This document shows, in pieces, positions 7,483-16,403 of a DNA stretch of 64,000 bases (its first letter is position 1; every line of letters begins with the position of its first letter). Source of the DNA: Cognatundibacterium luofuense (GTDB lineage Bacteria; Pseudomonadota; Gammaproteobacteria; Burkholderiales; Burkholderiaceae_D); the NCBI RefSeq assembly GCF_018139685.1, contig NZ_JAGSPN010000005.1:124001-188000 (forward strand), in the 5' to 3' direction. Made by a program: the position numbers and the translations under genes. Below the pieces are notes generated by a model that was given only the letters and a program-made list of their open reading frames with translations, was not told where the DNA came from and did no database searches.

Positions 7483-8850
7483 ATGCCGGATCGCAATTCC
7501 ACAATGCGTTCACTGATACTGTGCCTGTCTCTGGCAGGCGCAGTATCGGCTGCGCTGGCAGCCAGCCCGAGCCGCACACAGCAAAAAGCCCGTGCAGAAG
7601 CCGATCGCGCTGAACTGCAACAGCAGTTGAAAGCGCTGAAAGCCGATATCAGCAAAACCGAAAACGCAAAAGATCACGCTGCCGATGCGCTGGCGGAATC
7701 AGAGCGAGCCGTATCGGAAGCCAACCGCTCTCTGCGTGATCTGCAAAGCGAACAGGCAGATACCGAAACACGTCTGCAGCAACTGTACGCTAAGCGCGCT
7801 GCGCTGGAAGCAGAAGTTGAAAAGCAAAAGCAACGTTTATCCGGTTTCCTGAAACGTCAGTACATGCATGGCGACAGCGATCGAATGAAGCTGTTGCTGT
7901 CCGGTGATAATCCGAACCGGATTAACCGTGATTTGCAGTACATGGGTTACGTGTCACAAACTCAGGCAAAAATGATTGACGGTCTGCGCAGCAGCCTCAA
8001 AGCGGTAGAACAGAATACGCTGGAAACTCAGCAGGTTAAAACCGAGCTGGATGAAATTACCGAAGAAGAAAAAGAACACAAAGCCGCGCTGGAACGTGAA
8101 AAGAAAAAGCATGCAACGCTGGTGACCCAGTTATCCGATAAATTATATACACAGCGCCGTCAGGCCGATAATCTGCAAAAAGATGAACAAAGGCTGACAC
8201 AACTGGTCGGAAAACTGAACCAGTTGATCGAAGAGCAGATCAAAGCAGAAAAAGCCCGTGCCGAGCGGGAAGAGAAATTGCGTCAGGAAAGACTGGCAGC
8301 ACAGAAAGAAAAAGAGCGGCTGGCGGAACTGGAACGCAGGAAAAATGCAACTCGTCCGTCTGAAGGCAATAAACCGGCACCGTCTAAACCGATTAAACCG
8401 GCAGAACCTGAAGAGCCGGTACGCGAAGTACGCAGCAGCATTCCGGCGGCAGGCGAGTTCGATAAGCTCAAAGGCCAGATGCGTTTACCGGTACGCGGCG
8501 ACATTCTGGCGAAGTTCGGCAGCCGGCGCGGTGATGGCCCGACCTGGAAAGGTTTGTTCATTAAGGCGCCCGAAGGTAGCGAAGTACGCGCCGTTGCACC
8601 GGGTAAAGTCATTTTTGCTGACTGGTACAAAGGTTATGGCAATATGGTCATTGTCGGACACGGCGATAAGTACATGAGTATCTACGGCAATAATCAGTCT
8701 GTACTCAAACATGTCGGCGATACCGTTAAAGCAGGTGATGTCATCGCCAGCGCCGGCAGCAGCGGCGCAAACGAAGAATCAGGTTTATACTTTGAGATCC
8801 GTCGTGAAGGACGGGCATTCGATCCTTTAAACTGGATCTCTGTTAAATAA
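7483..8850 (+). CDS. envC: Murein hydrolase activator, EnvC type
   Basis: The protein has 455 residues with an N-terminal signal peptide (RSLILCLSLAGAVSAALA), a long periplasmic coiled coil (about residues 35-290, many Glu/Lys/Gln) and a C-terminal LytM/M23 domain (about 335-455). The LytM domain lacks the HxH zinc ligands and reads LYFEIRREGRAFDPLNW. This is the degenerate form that activates cell-division amidases rather than cutting peptidoglycan itself. A second start at 7504 would begin exactly at the signal peptide and is equally possible. It lies between gpmA and an S41 peptidase gene, the usual order in Burkholderiales. Confidence 0.9.
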   Translation: MPDRNSTMRSLILCLSLAGAVSAALAASPSRTQQKARAEADRAELQQQLKALKADISKTENAKDHAADALAESERAVSEANRSLRDLQSEQADTETRLQQLYAKRAALEAEVEKQKQRLSGFLKRQYMHGDSDRMKLLLSGDNPNRINRDLQYMGYVSQTQAKMIDGLRSSLKAVEQNTLETQQVKTELDEITEEEKEHKAALEREKKKHATLVTQLSDKLYTQRRQADNLQKDEQRLTQLVGKLNQLIEEQIKAEKARAEREEKLRQERLAAQKEKERLAELERRKNATRPSEGNKPAPSKPIKPAEPEEPVREVRSSIPAAGEFDKLKGQMRLPVRGDILAKFGSRRGDGPTWKGLFIKAPEGSEVRAVAPGKVIFADWYKGYGNMVIVGHGDKYMSIYGNNQSVLKHVGDTVKAGDVIASAGSSGANEESGLYFEIRREGRAFDPLNWISVK

Positions 8851-8864
8851 GAATCAGGTGAAAC

Positions 8865-10370
8865 ATGGGCAGTAAATTTAAAAACTTAGGCTTGATCGGA
8901 CTCGGCATGGTGGCCGGTGTTGCTGTCTCCATGCAGTTTTCCGCGCTGGCTCAGAAAGAAGCCACGCAACCTATTCCGTTAAAGGAATTGCAAAGCCTGT
9001 CCAATGTGTTCGGACTGATTAAATCGTCGTACGTCGAACCGGTGGAAGATTCCAAACTGATTTCCGACGCGATTTCCGGCATGGTGACTTCGCTGGATCC
9101 GCACTCGGCATATCTCGACAAAAAATCGTTTAAAGATCTGAATGAAAGTACACAGGGCCGTTTCGTTGGTCTGGGTATTGAAGTCGGTATGGAAGACGGC
9201 TATGTGAAAGTCGTTTCGCCGATTGAAGATTCTCCGGCTTACCGTGCAGGTCTGAAGCCGGGTGATCTGATTACTCGCCTCGACTCTCAGCCGGTCAAAG
9301 GTCTGACGCTGGATGAAGCCGTCAAAAAAATGCGCGGCGAACCGAATACTAAAATCACACTGACGATTGCCCGTAAGACTGAAGACAAGCCTATCGTTGT
9401 CACCATCACACGCGAAATCATTAAACAGCAAAGCGTGAAAGCAAAGATCGTTGAGCCGGGCTATGCATGGCTGCGTGTGTCGCAGTTCCAGGAGCCGACC
9501 GTCGACGATATGGTCAAAAAACTGCAGGGACTGTATGCGCAAGACCCGAACATCAAAGGTCTGGTGCTGGATCTGCGCAATGATCCGGGCGGCGTGTTGC
9601 CGGGTGCAATCGGTGTATCTGCTGCATTCCTGCCAAAAGATGTGGCCGTGGTATCGACCAAAGGTCAGATGGATGACCAGAACGTGACTTACTATGCGCG
9701 CCGCGAATACTACAGCGGCCGCACACTCAGCGATCCTTTGTCCAAATTGCCGGAAGCCGTGAAAAACGTGCCAATGGTGGTGCTGATCAACACCGGCTCT
9801 GCATCGGCATCCGAAATCGTGGCAGGTGCGCTGCAGGATTACAAACGCGCCACGATCATGGGTACGCAGAGTTTCGGTAAAGGCTCGGTTCAGTCCATCA
9901 TCCGCTTCCCTGTCAATGCGAAAGAGCCGGATTTTGCAGTCAAACTGACGACAGCGCGTTACTACACACCGAAAGACCGTTCGATTCAGGCACGTGGTAT
10001 TGAGCCGGATTTGCTGGTCGAAGAAACAGCAGAAGGCGATGGTCTGAACACTTTCCGTTCACGCGAAGCAGATTTGCAAAAGCATCTGAGCAACGATAAA
10101 GACAAGGAAATTTCCCGTCCGAAAGTGGATGAGCAGGAAGAAGAGAAAAAACTGCTGGAACTGGCGAAAAAAGTAAAACCGCTGGAATACGGCAGCAAGG
10201 AAGACTTCCAGCTGACACAGGCGCTGAATCATCTGAAAGGTTTGCCGGTGAAACTGGCAGAACGCAAAGAGAAAGATACTGACGCCAAATCCGAGAAATC
10301 AGAGAAATCTGAAAAAACCGATAAATCGGATAAATCTCACGGCAATCACTCCGAACCTAAGAAAAAATAA
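8865..10370 (+). CDS. C-terminal processing peptidase, S41 family, with PDZ domain
   Basis: The protein has 501 residues. The N-terminal hydrophobic segment (about 8-28) is a signal or anchor that places it in the periplasm. A PDZ domain follows (about 95-170; GRFVGLGIEV...SPAYRAGLKPGDLI), then the S41 core. The catalytic Ser/Lys dyad is S314 in NTGSASASEI and K339 in SFGKGSVQ, spaced 25 residues as in Prc. The tail (about 460-501) is a charged low-complexity run of EKSEK/DKSDK repeats. It starts 14 bp after the EnvC-like gene and likely acts in the same cell-wall context. Confidence 0.94.
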   Translation: MGSKFKNLGLIGLGMVAGVAVSMQFSALAQKEATQPIPLKELQSLSNVFGLIKSSYVEPVEDSKLISDAISGMVTSLDPHSAYLDKKSFKDLNESTQGRFVGLGIEVGMEDGYVKVVSPIEDSPAYRAGLKPGDLITRLDSQPVKGLTLDEAVKKMRGEPNTKITLTIARKTEDKPIVVTITREIIKQQSVKAKIVEPGYAWLRVSQFQEPTVDDMVKKLQGLYAQDPNIKGLVLDLRNDPGGVLPGAIGVSAAFLPKDVAVVSTKGQMDDQNVTYYARREYYSGRTLSDPLSKLPEAVKNVPMVVLINTGSASASEIVAGALQDYKRATIMGTQSFGKGSVQSIIRFPVNAKEPDFAVKLTTARYYTPKDRSIQARGIEPDLLVEETAEGDGLNTFRSREADLQKHLSNDKDKEISRPKVDEQEEEKKLLELAKKVKPLEYGSKEDFQLTQALNHLKGLPVKLAERKEKDTDAKSEKSEKSEKTDKSDKSHGNHSEPKKK

Positions 10371-10377
10371 ACATCAC

Positions 10378-10401
10378 AGGGCCGCAACAGCGGCCCTTTT
10401 T
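10378..10401 (+). terminator. Intrinsic terminator after the S41 peptidase gene
   Basis: AGGGCCGC-AACA-GCGGCCCT (10378-10397) is followed by TTTTT. It is a strong 8-bp GC stem 8 bp after the stop and should close the gpmA-envC-S41 transcript. Confidence 0.9.
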
Positions 10402-10435
10402 CATCATACTCCGCAGCGGTAAACAGCAACAGCAT

Positions 10436-11188
10436 ATGGATGATCAGCAATTACTTCGTTACTCCCGGCATATTTTGCTGGAAGCCATCGGCATTGAAGG
10501 CCAGCAGTCAATTCATGATGCGCATGCCGTGATTATCGGTGCAGGCGGACTGGGCTCACCGGCAGCAATGTATCTGGCCAGCGCAGGCACAGGCACCATC
10601 ACACTGGTAGATCATGACCATGTGGATCTGACCAATCTGCAACGTCAGATTATGCATAGCAGCGAAAGCGTCGGAAAAGCAAAAGTTCTGTCCGGCAAAC
10701 AAACACTGCAGCGTATTAATCCGGATATTCAGATTCATACGATTCAGGAAAAAGCGGATCAGGAACGCTTGTATCAACTGATTTCGGGTGCAACTGTCGT
10801 GCTGGATTGCAGCGATAACTTTGCCACCCGTCATGCCGTTAATCGTGCCTGTGTCGCGCATAAGGTGCCGCTGGTTTCCGGTGCTGCCATTGGTTTTGAT
10901 GGACAAATCAGCGTCTATGATGCGCGGCGTGAAGATGCGCCCTGCTACGCTTGTGTTTTTCCGCCCGATGCTGAGTTTGAAGAAGTGCTGTGCTCACGTA
11001 TGGGCGTGTTCGCACCACTGGTTGGTATGATCGGTACGATGCAGGCAGCGGAAGCACTGAAGCTGATGATGGGATTAGGTAAAAGTCTGGCCGGACGTTT
11101 GCTGATGCTGGACAGCATCAGTATGGAATGGACGCGCATCAACACGAAACGTAACCCAGCGTGTCTGGTGTGCGGACAACAGCACTGA
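10436..11188 (+). CDS. HesA/MoeB/ThiF family adenylyltransferase
   Basis: This 250-residue E1-like enzyme adenylates the C-terminal Gly-Gly of a small sulfur-carrier protein (MoaD or ThiS). The nucleotide loop GAGGLGSP is at residues 36-43, and LVDHDHVDLTNLQRQ is the canonical ATP/Mg segment. Two CxxC pairs (CYAC, CLVC) form the structural zinc site. The sequence cannot separate MoeB (molybdopterin) from ThiF (thiamine), and no partner gene is adjacent. It lies 35 bp after a terminator and is followed by a 268-bp structured repeat. Confidence 0.9.
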   Translation: MDDQQLLRYSRHILLEAIGIEGQQSIHDAHAVIIGAGGLGSPAAMYLASAGTGTITLVDHDHVDLTNLQRQIMHSSESVGKAKVLSGKQTLQRINPDIQIHTIQEKADQERLYQLISGATVVLDCSDNFATRHAVNRACVAHKVPLVSGAAIGFDGQISVYDARREDAPCYACVFPPDAEFEEVLCSRMGVFAPLVGMIGTMQAAEALKLMMGLGKSLAGRLLMLDSISMEWTRINTKRNPACLVCGQQH

Positions 11189-11200
11189 ACGGCAAATACC

Positions 11201-11468
11201 AGAACTCATTTCATCAATATCCGCGAGATGCGTTTGTCTCAAAGCGCGGGCTGGCAAGGCGGACAAGGCAGTGAATAGCGGTGCTATTCACAACGCGTCC
11301 AACGCTGCCCAGCGTGCGCTATGATACAAACCCTCCGGGAACGGAGGTGCCGGGCGCATCGCTTTGTTGCGTTGCTTGCACAGGCACCAGCCTGTGCAAG
11401 CAACGGCGCCGCGCACTGCCTCCCGGCACCTCGCGTTCGCACTCGTGGCTATTGATGAAATGAGTTCT
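11201..11468 (+). repeat. 268-bp structured repeat with 19-bp terminal inverted repeats, copy 1
   Basis: The ends are perfect inverted repeats: AGAACTCATTTCATCAATA (11201-11219) and its complement (11450-11468). Inside are several hairpins. GTGAATAGC pairs with GCTATTCAC (11271-11291). CCTCCG pairs with CGGAGG (11332-11347). A perfect 14-bp stem lies at 11371-11384 and 11391-11404. GAGGTGCCGGG (11344) pairs with CCCGGCACCTC (11422). No transposase and no long ORF is present. This fits a non-autonomous MITE-like element or a structured RNA. It ends 15 bp before the GST start codon. A second copy is at 16.9 kb. Confidence 0.9.
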
Positions 11469-11483
11469 ATACAGAAAGAATCT

Positions 11484-12131
11484 ATGTACACACTGTATTA
11501 CGCGCCGAATACTGCCAGCATGGTTGTACATCTGGCGCTGCTGGAGGCGCAGGCTGCTTATCAGCTGGAAAAGGTGGATTTCAGTATCCGCGCACAAAAA
11601 GATCCAGCCTACCTTGCGCTGAATCCGCAAGGCGTTGTGCCGACGCTGGTGCATGAAGGCGTCGCTTATCAGGAAACACCAGCAATACTGATGCTGCTGG
11701 CAGAACATTTTCCTGATGCAGGTCTGATGCCGGCAGCCGGCAGCGTGGCTCATGCACGCTGCCGTGAATGGCTGTTTTATCTGAGCCACAATTTGCATGC
11801 GACCTACCGCTTATGGTTTTATCCGGAAACGCTGGGTTTCAGCGATTATCCGAGCGGCCTGAAAGAAGATTTGCAGACACGCATGGCGGGTTTCTGGGAT
11901 TTTCTGGAAGCCCATTTGCAGAAAAATGGCCCGTATCTGTGCGGCGATCAGTTATCGCTTGCCGATTTTTATCTGACCGTACTGATGCGCTGGTCGCGTC
12001 ACATGCCGCGTCCTGCTACCGGCTGGCCGGCTTTGCAGCAACTGGCAGCGCGGGTGGCACAACGCCCCAGCTGGCAACTGATGTGTGAGCGCGAATCGCC
12101 GGAACCCTGGCATCCCGGAGCGCCTGCATGA
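11484..12131 (+). CDS. Glutathione S-transferase family protein
   Basis: The protein has 215 residues. The N-terminal thioredoxin-like half reads YTLYYAPNTASMVVHLALLE...NPQGVVPTLVHEG...YQETPAIL, including the cis-Pro VPTL and the Glu-Thr that bind glutathione. The all-helical C-terminal half contains CGDQLSLADFYLTVL. The substrate cannot be inferred. The start at 11484 is the first that gives a proper GST beginning; longer frames run into the repeat just upstream. Its stop overlaps the next start by 4 bp (ATGA), so the two genes are translationally coupled. Confidence 0.88.
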   Translation: MYTLYYAPNTASMVVHLALLEAQAAYQLEKVDFSIRAQKDPAYLALNPQGVVPTLVHEGVAYQETPAILMLLAEHFPDAGLMPAAGSVAHARCREWLFYLSHNLHATYRLWFYPETLGFSDYPSGLKEDLQTRMAGFWDFLEAHLQKNGPYLCGDQLSLADFYLTVLMRWSRHMPRPATGWPALQQLAARVAQRPSWQLMCERESPEPWHPGAPA

Positions 12132-12919
12132 AGTCAAAGGCAACACAGGCTTACCGCGATCAGTCCGCCAGCATTACGCTGCCCTCCGTCAACGTCGTCG
12201 ATAAACACGGCGTGCGCACGCTGCATCTGGGCTCTGACGCGATTCAGGGTGCAATGCGTCTTGCGGTGCCGGATCAGATTGAACTGGAATACGTACAGCA
12301 AATGATGCTGTGGCTGCTGTTTCAGGATCAGCCGCAGCACATTGTGCAGTTTGGTCTGGGCGCGGCGGCGCTGACGAAGTTTTGTTATCACCGTTTTCCG
12401 GATACGCGGGTGACGGCTGTGGAACTGAATCCGGCGGTGATTCAGGCTTGCCGCACGCATTTTTTCCTGCCGGAAGATGATGCGAGATTGCAGGTGCTGG
12501 AATTGAATGCGCTGGACTTTGCAGCGGACCCGCGCCGCGCAGGCAGCGTCGATATTCTGCAAATTGATTTATATGATGCGGCGGCGGAAGCCCCCGCGCT
12601 GGGCAGTATTCCGTTTTATCAGTCGTGTGCGCAACTGCTGAATGAGCAAGGCATACTGACCGTGAATATTTTCGGCACACCGGAAAATTTCCGCCGCAAT
12701 TGCGATGATCACATTGCCATGCTGTCTGAATCTTTTGATGCGGTGTGCTGGTTACCGCTGGTCCATGATGCCAACACGGTTGTGCTGGCATTCCGTTCGG
12801 CACCGGTAATTGATTTTGATGCTTTATACGAACGTGCCGCAGAGATCCGCACACGCTACAAATTGCCAGCGGCAAAATGGGTCAAAGGCTTACAGCGCTG
12901 GATGCAGGAAATCGCTTAA
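12128..12919 (+). CDS. Spermidine-synthase-like SAM-dependent methyltransferase-fold protein
   Basis: This 263-residue Rossmann-fold protein has a SpeE-like core. IVQFGLGAAALTKFCYHRFPD matches the nucleotide loop, VTAVELNPAVI ends in the acidic ribose-binding residue, and VDILQIDLYDA matches the catalytic-aspartate region. Many such proteins next to no other polyamine gene are not true spermidine synthases, so the product is uncertain. It overlaps the upstream GST gene by 4 bp. The stop is followed after 29 bp by the convergent PabB-PabC gene. Confidence 0.75.
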   Translation: MKSKATQAYRDQSASITLPSVNVVDKHGVRTLHLGSDAIQGAMRLAVPDQIELEYVQQMMLWLLFQDQPQHIVQFGLGAAALTKFCYHRFPDTRVTAVELNPAVIQACRTHFFLPEDDARLQVLELNALDFAADPRRAGSVDILQIDLYDAAAEAPALGSIPFYQSCAQLLNEQGILTVNIFGTPENFRRNCDDHIAMLSESFDAVCWLPLVHDANTVVLAFRSAPVIDFDALYERAAEIRTRYKLPAAKWVKGLQRWMQEIA

Positions 12920-12948
12920 GCTGACTGTCTGATACTGCACGGCAAAGC

Positions 12949-14808
12949 TCAGCGCTGCCACTGCACCGCAAAAATGCCGCGCAGTGCATTGCACAGACAA
13001 ATGGCTTCCGCAGCTTCCAGATCATGCACCGTCAGGCTGCGCTCCTGCGCTTGCCACGGTGCATTTTCCATCGCATAACGGCGCATGGTACCGGCTAACA
13101 CACCATCACTGAGCGGTGGCGTGAACCATTGTCCCTGCAGTTTCACCAGCAGCGTGCTGCGTCCGCCTTCCGTCAGATGTCCATGTTCATTCTGAAACAC
13201 GGCATCGAATGCGCCCTGCTGTTCGGCTGCACGCCAGGCATCGTCATACACGGCCCGGAACGTGGTTTTATGGCGCAACAGATAGTCACCGCTGTTCAGT
13301 ATCTGATCAGCGAGAATAAAGCGCGGCAGAACGTTTTCCGGCGTACTCAGCGGCGCCAGCGGAAAAGTCTGCGCAATGCTCTGACCATCCGGCTGCAACT
13401 GTATGCGTACCCGCTGTGCTTGCGAACCAGCCATCTTCACCATGTTTTCAGTCTGTTCACGCAATGCGGCAAGCTGCTGATCCGCGAGCGGAATCCCCAG
13501 CACAGCGGCGGAGGTACGCAGCCTTTGCCAGTGCAATTCCGTATGCCGGATTTCGCCACCGTCCGCCATCATGGTTTCAATCAGCCCCACCTGCGGCAGC
13601 AAGCCGGTCAGGAAACGGGCTTTTAACTGACACTCTTCAAATTCGAGTTGCGGGTCGCTGTCGTACACTATCCCTGCGCCAACGCCCAGTACGCCACGGC
13701 GGTAACGGCCTTTCGCATCCTGAATAGCCGGCTGTAATTGCAGCGTGCGGATCGGCACCGCGAGACAAAAATCCGGCAGATCACCTTCCGCGCTGACCGG
13801 ATCAAACCAGCCAATCGCACCTGTGTAGACGTGACGCGCTTCGGTTTCCAGTTCGCGGATAATTTCCATGGTGCGACGCTTCGGCGCACCGGTAATCGAG
13901 CCGCACGGATACAGCGCATCCATCAGCGCGCCCAGCGTCAGTCCCTGACGGCAATGTGCTTCGATGGTGGAAGTCATTTGCAGTACGCTGGAAAAACGGG
14001 TGACTTCAAACAGACGCGGTACCTGCACACTACCAGTTTCTGCGACACGCCCCAGATCGTTGCGCAGCAAATCGACAATCATCAGATTTTCAGCGCAGTT
14101 TTTGATGTCCTGCGACAAAGCCTGTGCTCTTGCCTGATCTTCCGCTGCATCCCCGCTGGCAGCAGCCGTTCCCTTCATCGGACGTGCGCGTAATATGCCC
14201 TGCTGATGCTGCACAAATAATTCCGGCGAAAACGATAAGATGGTTTGCTGATCCGGCAAGCGGATAAGCGCGCCGTAAGGTACCGGCTGACGTTCACGCA
14301 AACGGCGGTATAAATCGACCGGCTCACCGTAAGCATCGAAATGCAGGCGGTAGGTGTAATTGACCTGATAGGTATCACCGGCACGGATGTAATCCCGTAT
14401 CCGCTGAATCGCTTCGCAAAATGCTTCGCGCTGCACACTTGGCTGAATTTCAGCAATGCCGGATAAGGCCGGTTCACGCTGGCTCAGCCAGGCTTCAACC
14501 TGTTCACGGTTCAGATGGTGGCATTCGGAAAACAGTAAGATCTGCGATGCCTGCTGATCTGCACGCGGGCTGACACCCTGCAGCATCGCACCGGTTTCGT
14601 ACGATAAAACACTGACGGCATACAAACCGCGCTGCAGCGCCTGCTGCACTTGCTGCCAGCATTCCTGCCACTGCGTAGGATGCGCGCACAGCACCGTACC
14701 TGCATGTCCCAGAAACAGGCGCGAAGCCTGACCGTCTGAGCGTGCGTCATCAAGTAAAGCAAAACAGGTTTCGCCGGTCAGTACCGTTGCGGAAGGAAGA
14801 TCAGACAT
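12949..14808 (-). CDS. pabB: Bifunctional aminodeoxychorismate synthase component I / 4-amino-4-deoxychorismate lyase (PabB-PabC fusion)
   Basis: The 619-residue protein joins two folate-pathway steps. Residues about 1-400 form the chorismate-binding PabB domain (RDYIRAGDTYQVNYT, RPMKGTA, DLLRNDLGRVAETGSV, PCGSITGAPKRRTMEIIRELE). Residues about 405-619 form a class IV aminotransferase-fold lyase, with the probable PLP lysine in LLRHKTTFR and LTEGGRSTLLV. Together they would turn chorismate plus ammonia into p-aminobenzoate. The glutamine amidotransferase PabA is not in the window. The start codon at 14808 faces the GGDEF-like gene across a 284-bp gap. Confidence 0.92.
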   Translation of the reverse strand: MSDLPSATVLTGETCFALLDDARSDGQASRLFLGHAGTVLCAHPTQWQECWQQVQQALQRGLYAVSVLSYETGAMLQGVSPRADQQASQILLFSECHHLNREQVEAWLSQREPALSGIAEIQPSVQREAFCEAIQRIRDYIRAGDTYQVNYTYRLHFDAYGEPVDLYRRLRERQPVPYGALIRLPDQQTILSFSPELFVQHQQGILRARPMKGTAAASGDAAEDQARAQALSQDIKNCAENLMIVDLLRNDLGRVAETGSVQVPRLFEVTRFSSVLQMTSTIEAHCRQGLTLGALMDALYPCGSITGAPKRRTMEIIRELETEARHVYTGAIGWFDPVSAEGDLPDFCLAVPIRTLQLQPAIQDAKGRYRRGVLGVGAGIVYDSDPQLEFEECQLKARFLTGLLPQVGLIETMMADGGEIRHTELHWQRLRTSAAVLGIPLADQQLAALREQTENMVKMAGSQAQRVRIQLQPDGQSIAQTFPLAPLSTPENVLPRFILADQILNSGDYLLRHKTTFRAVYDDAWRAAEQQGAFDAVFQNEHGHLTEGGRSTLLVKLQGQWFTPPLSDGVLAGTMRRYAMENAPWQAQERSLTVHDLEAAEAICLCNALRGIFAVQWQR

Positions 14809-14832
14809 AACACCAGAAAACAGCCAGGGAAG

Positions 14833-14861
14833 ACCGGCAGTTTACCTGCTCCGCTGCCGGT
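14833..14861. other. Hairpin in the pabB upstream gap
   Basis: ACCGGCAG (14833-14840) and CTGCCGGT (14854-14861) form an 8-bp stem with a 13-base loop, 25 bp upstream of the pabB start. It could be part of the pabB leader or an operator. Nothing else clear was seen in the 284-bp gap up to 15092. Confidence 0.4.
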
Positions 14862-15092
14862 TTGCACAAGCGCCTGTGCAGTGCATACACACAACAGCCA
14901 AAGAAATATGTACAGATCGCCATCGCTTTCCTGCAAAATAGCGGAAATTGTGTCACCACTTCCGCAAAACCGGCCTGTTGCGGAACACGGTATGACACCG
15001 GCGACATGTGCTCAGTATCCCGGTTACCGCCGACAAAAAAGCCGGTACAGCTGACGCTTCACAGCGGCAGTCTGTTTTTTAAGTTTGCTTCC

Positions 15093-16403
15093 ATGAAGAC
15101 TCCTTCTTTCAGTTTGCCGATCGGCGCCCGTTTGTATCACCAGCAGTTCCGGCTGGCGGCCATCTTTTGCCTCAGTGTTTTGTGTGCACTGACGCTGATC
15201 AGCACCCTGCTGTTCTGGCAACAGCGCTCCGCCGCATTACGGCAGGAAGTGCAGATTCTGGCCAGCAATCTGGGCGACCATTTAATCACCGGCGATTTAC
15301 GCGCTATACAAAATCAGGCTTTAAACGCGAGTAACTACTCACACTGGGAATCCGTGACCGTCGTAGGACGCGAAGGAAAAACCGTGGTGGCGTGGGCTAA
15401 CGGCAATCTGATTGCGCCGGAATCCGTACGCCTGACATCGGTGATGACCGGTTTGCGCCTGCGCCAGACTTTCAGCGTACAAGTGTTGCAAACGCCGATT
15501 ACCGATTCCGGTGGTCTGCGCGGTCAGTTACGGGTGGAAGTCAGCATGCTGCCGGTCTGGCAGTTTGGCGGCATTCTGTTTCTGGCCGGATTACCGTTTG
15601 CCGCGCTGCTCGGCTGGCTGCTGGTGCGCTGGATGGTGGCGCAGCAACTGAAGCTGCTGCAACCGCTGGATGATGTGGTCAGCACGCTGGAGCAAGTCAA
15701 CAGCCTGTCGAATTACAGCCTGCGTGTCACACCGGACCGCGAGCGCCTGTTCGGTGCGCTGCAAACCAGTCTGAACCTGATGCTGGCTCGCATGGAAAGC
15801 TGGGAAACCGATACCCACAGCGCCCTGCGTGAACAGCGTGCAGAAGAAAACCGGCTGGCCATTCTGGAAAATCACGACAGCCTGACCAAACTGCCGAACC
15901 GCCATTACTTCCATAAACTGATTACCAACAGTGTGGAAGAAGCGATTGATACCGGCGAAACACTGGCGCTGATGTTTATCGATCTCGATCAGTTCCGCCA
16001 GATTACCGATGAACACGGATTTGAAACCGGCGATCTGGTTTTGCGTGCGATTGCAGAGCGCTTGCGTGAAGTATTGCGCAATACCGATACGCTGTGCCGC
16101 GTCAGTGCGGATGAATTTGCGGCGATTCTGCCGAATATTCAGGATTTAGATACGGTGCGTCAGCTGGCAGAGCGCTTGCTGCTGGCAATTCGCAAACCCC
16201 TGATTCTGCAGGGACGCTCGCTGATGGTAACCGGCAGCATCGGCATTGCCTGCTGCCCTTTACACGCCATGGAACAGCGCCTGTTCTTACGCAATGCCGA
16301 TCTGGCACTGCAATCAGCCAAAGCGGCGGGACGCAATCACTGGAGTCTGTTCGACCCGAATCTGCACGCTCCGGCCGGTACAGCGCCGTCTGCAACACCT
16401 TAA
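15093..16403 (+). CDS. Inner-membrane protein with degenerate GGDEF domain and intact I-site
   Basis: The protein has 436 residues. TM1 spans about 21-42, a periplasmic sensor region about 43-157, TM2 about 158-181, then a HAMP-like linker and a GGDEF-type domain from about 255. The domain begins normally (HDSLTKLPNRHYF) and keeps FIDLDQF. The signature is SADEF (338-342) instead of GGDEF, and the N and H of the usual ND..GH segment are changed. The inhibitory-site motif RxxD (RNTD, 329-332) is intact at the correct 5-residue distance. Diguanylate cyclase activity is therefore doubtful and c-di-GMP binding more likely. The start was chosen for the TM1 topology; no clear ribosome-binding site is seen. 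Confidence 0.85.
   Translation: MKTPSFSLPIGARLYHQQFRLAAIFCLSVLCALTLISTLLFWQQRSAALRQEVQILASNLGDHLITGDLRAIQNQALNASNYSHWESVTVVGREGKTVVAWANGNLIAPESVRLTSVMTGLRLRQTFSVQVLQTPITDSGGLRGQLRVEVSMLPVWQFGGILFLAGLPFAALLGWLLVRWMVAQQLKLLQPLDDVVSTLEQVNSLSNYSLRVTPDRERLFGALQTSLNLMLARMESWETDTHSALREQRAEENRLAILENHDSLTKLPNRHYFHKLITNSVEEAIDTGETLALMFIDLDQFRQITDEHGFETGDLVLRAIAERLREVLRNTDTLCRVSADEFAAILPNIQDLDTVRQLAERLLLAIRKPLILQGRSLMVTGSIGIACCPLHAMEQRLFLRNADLALQSAKAAGRNHWSLFDPNLHAPAGTAPSATP

Noticed and set aside
11364-11483. An N-terminal extension of the GST protein into the 268-bp repeat
   Set aside because: The extension is repeat-derived. The GST fold begins exactly at the ATG at 11484.
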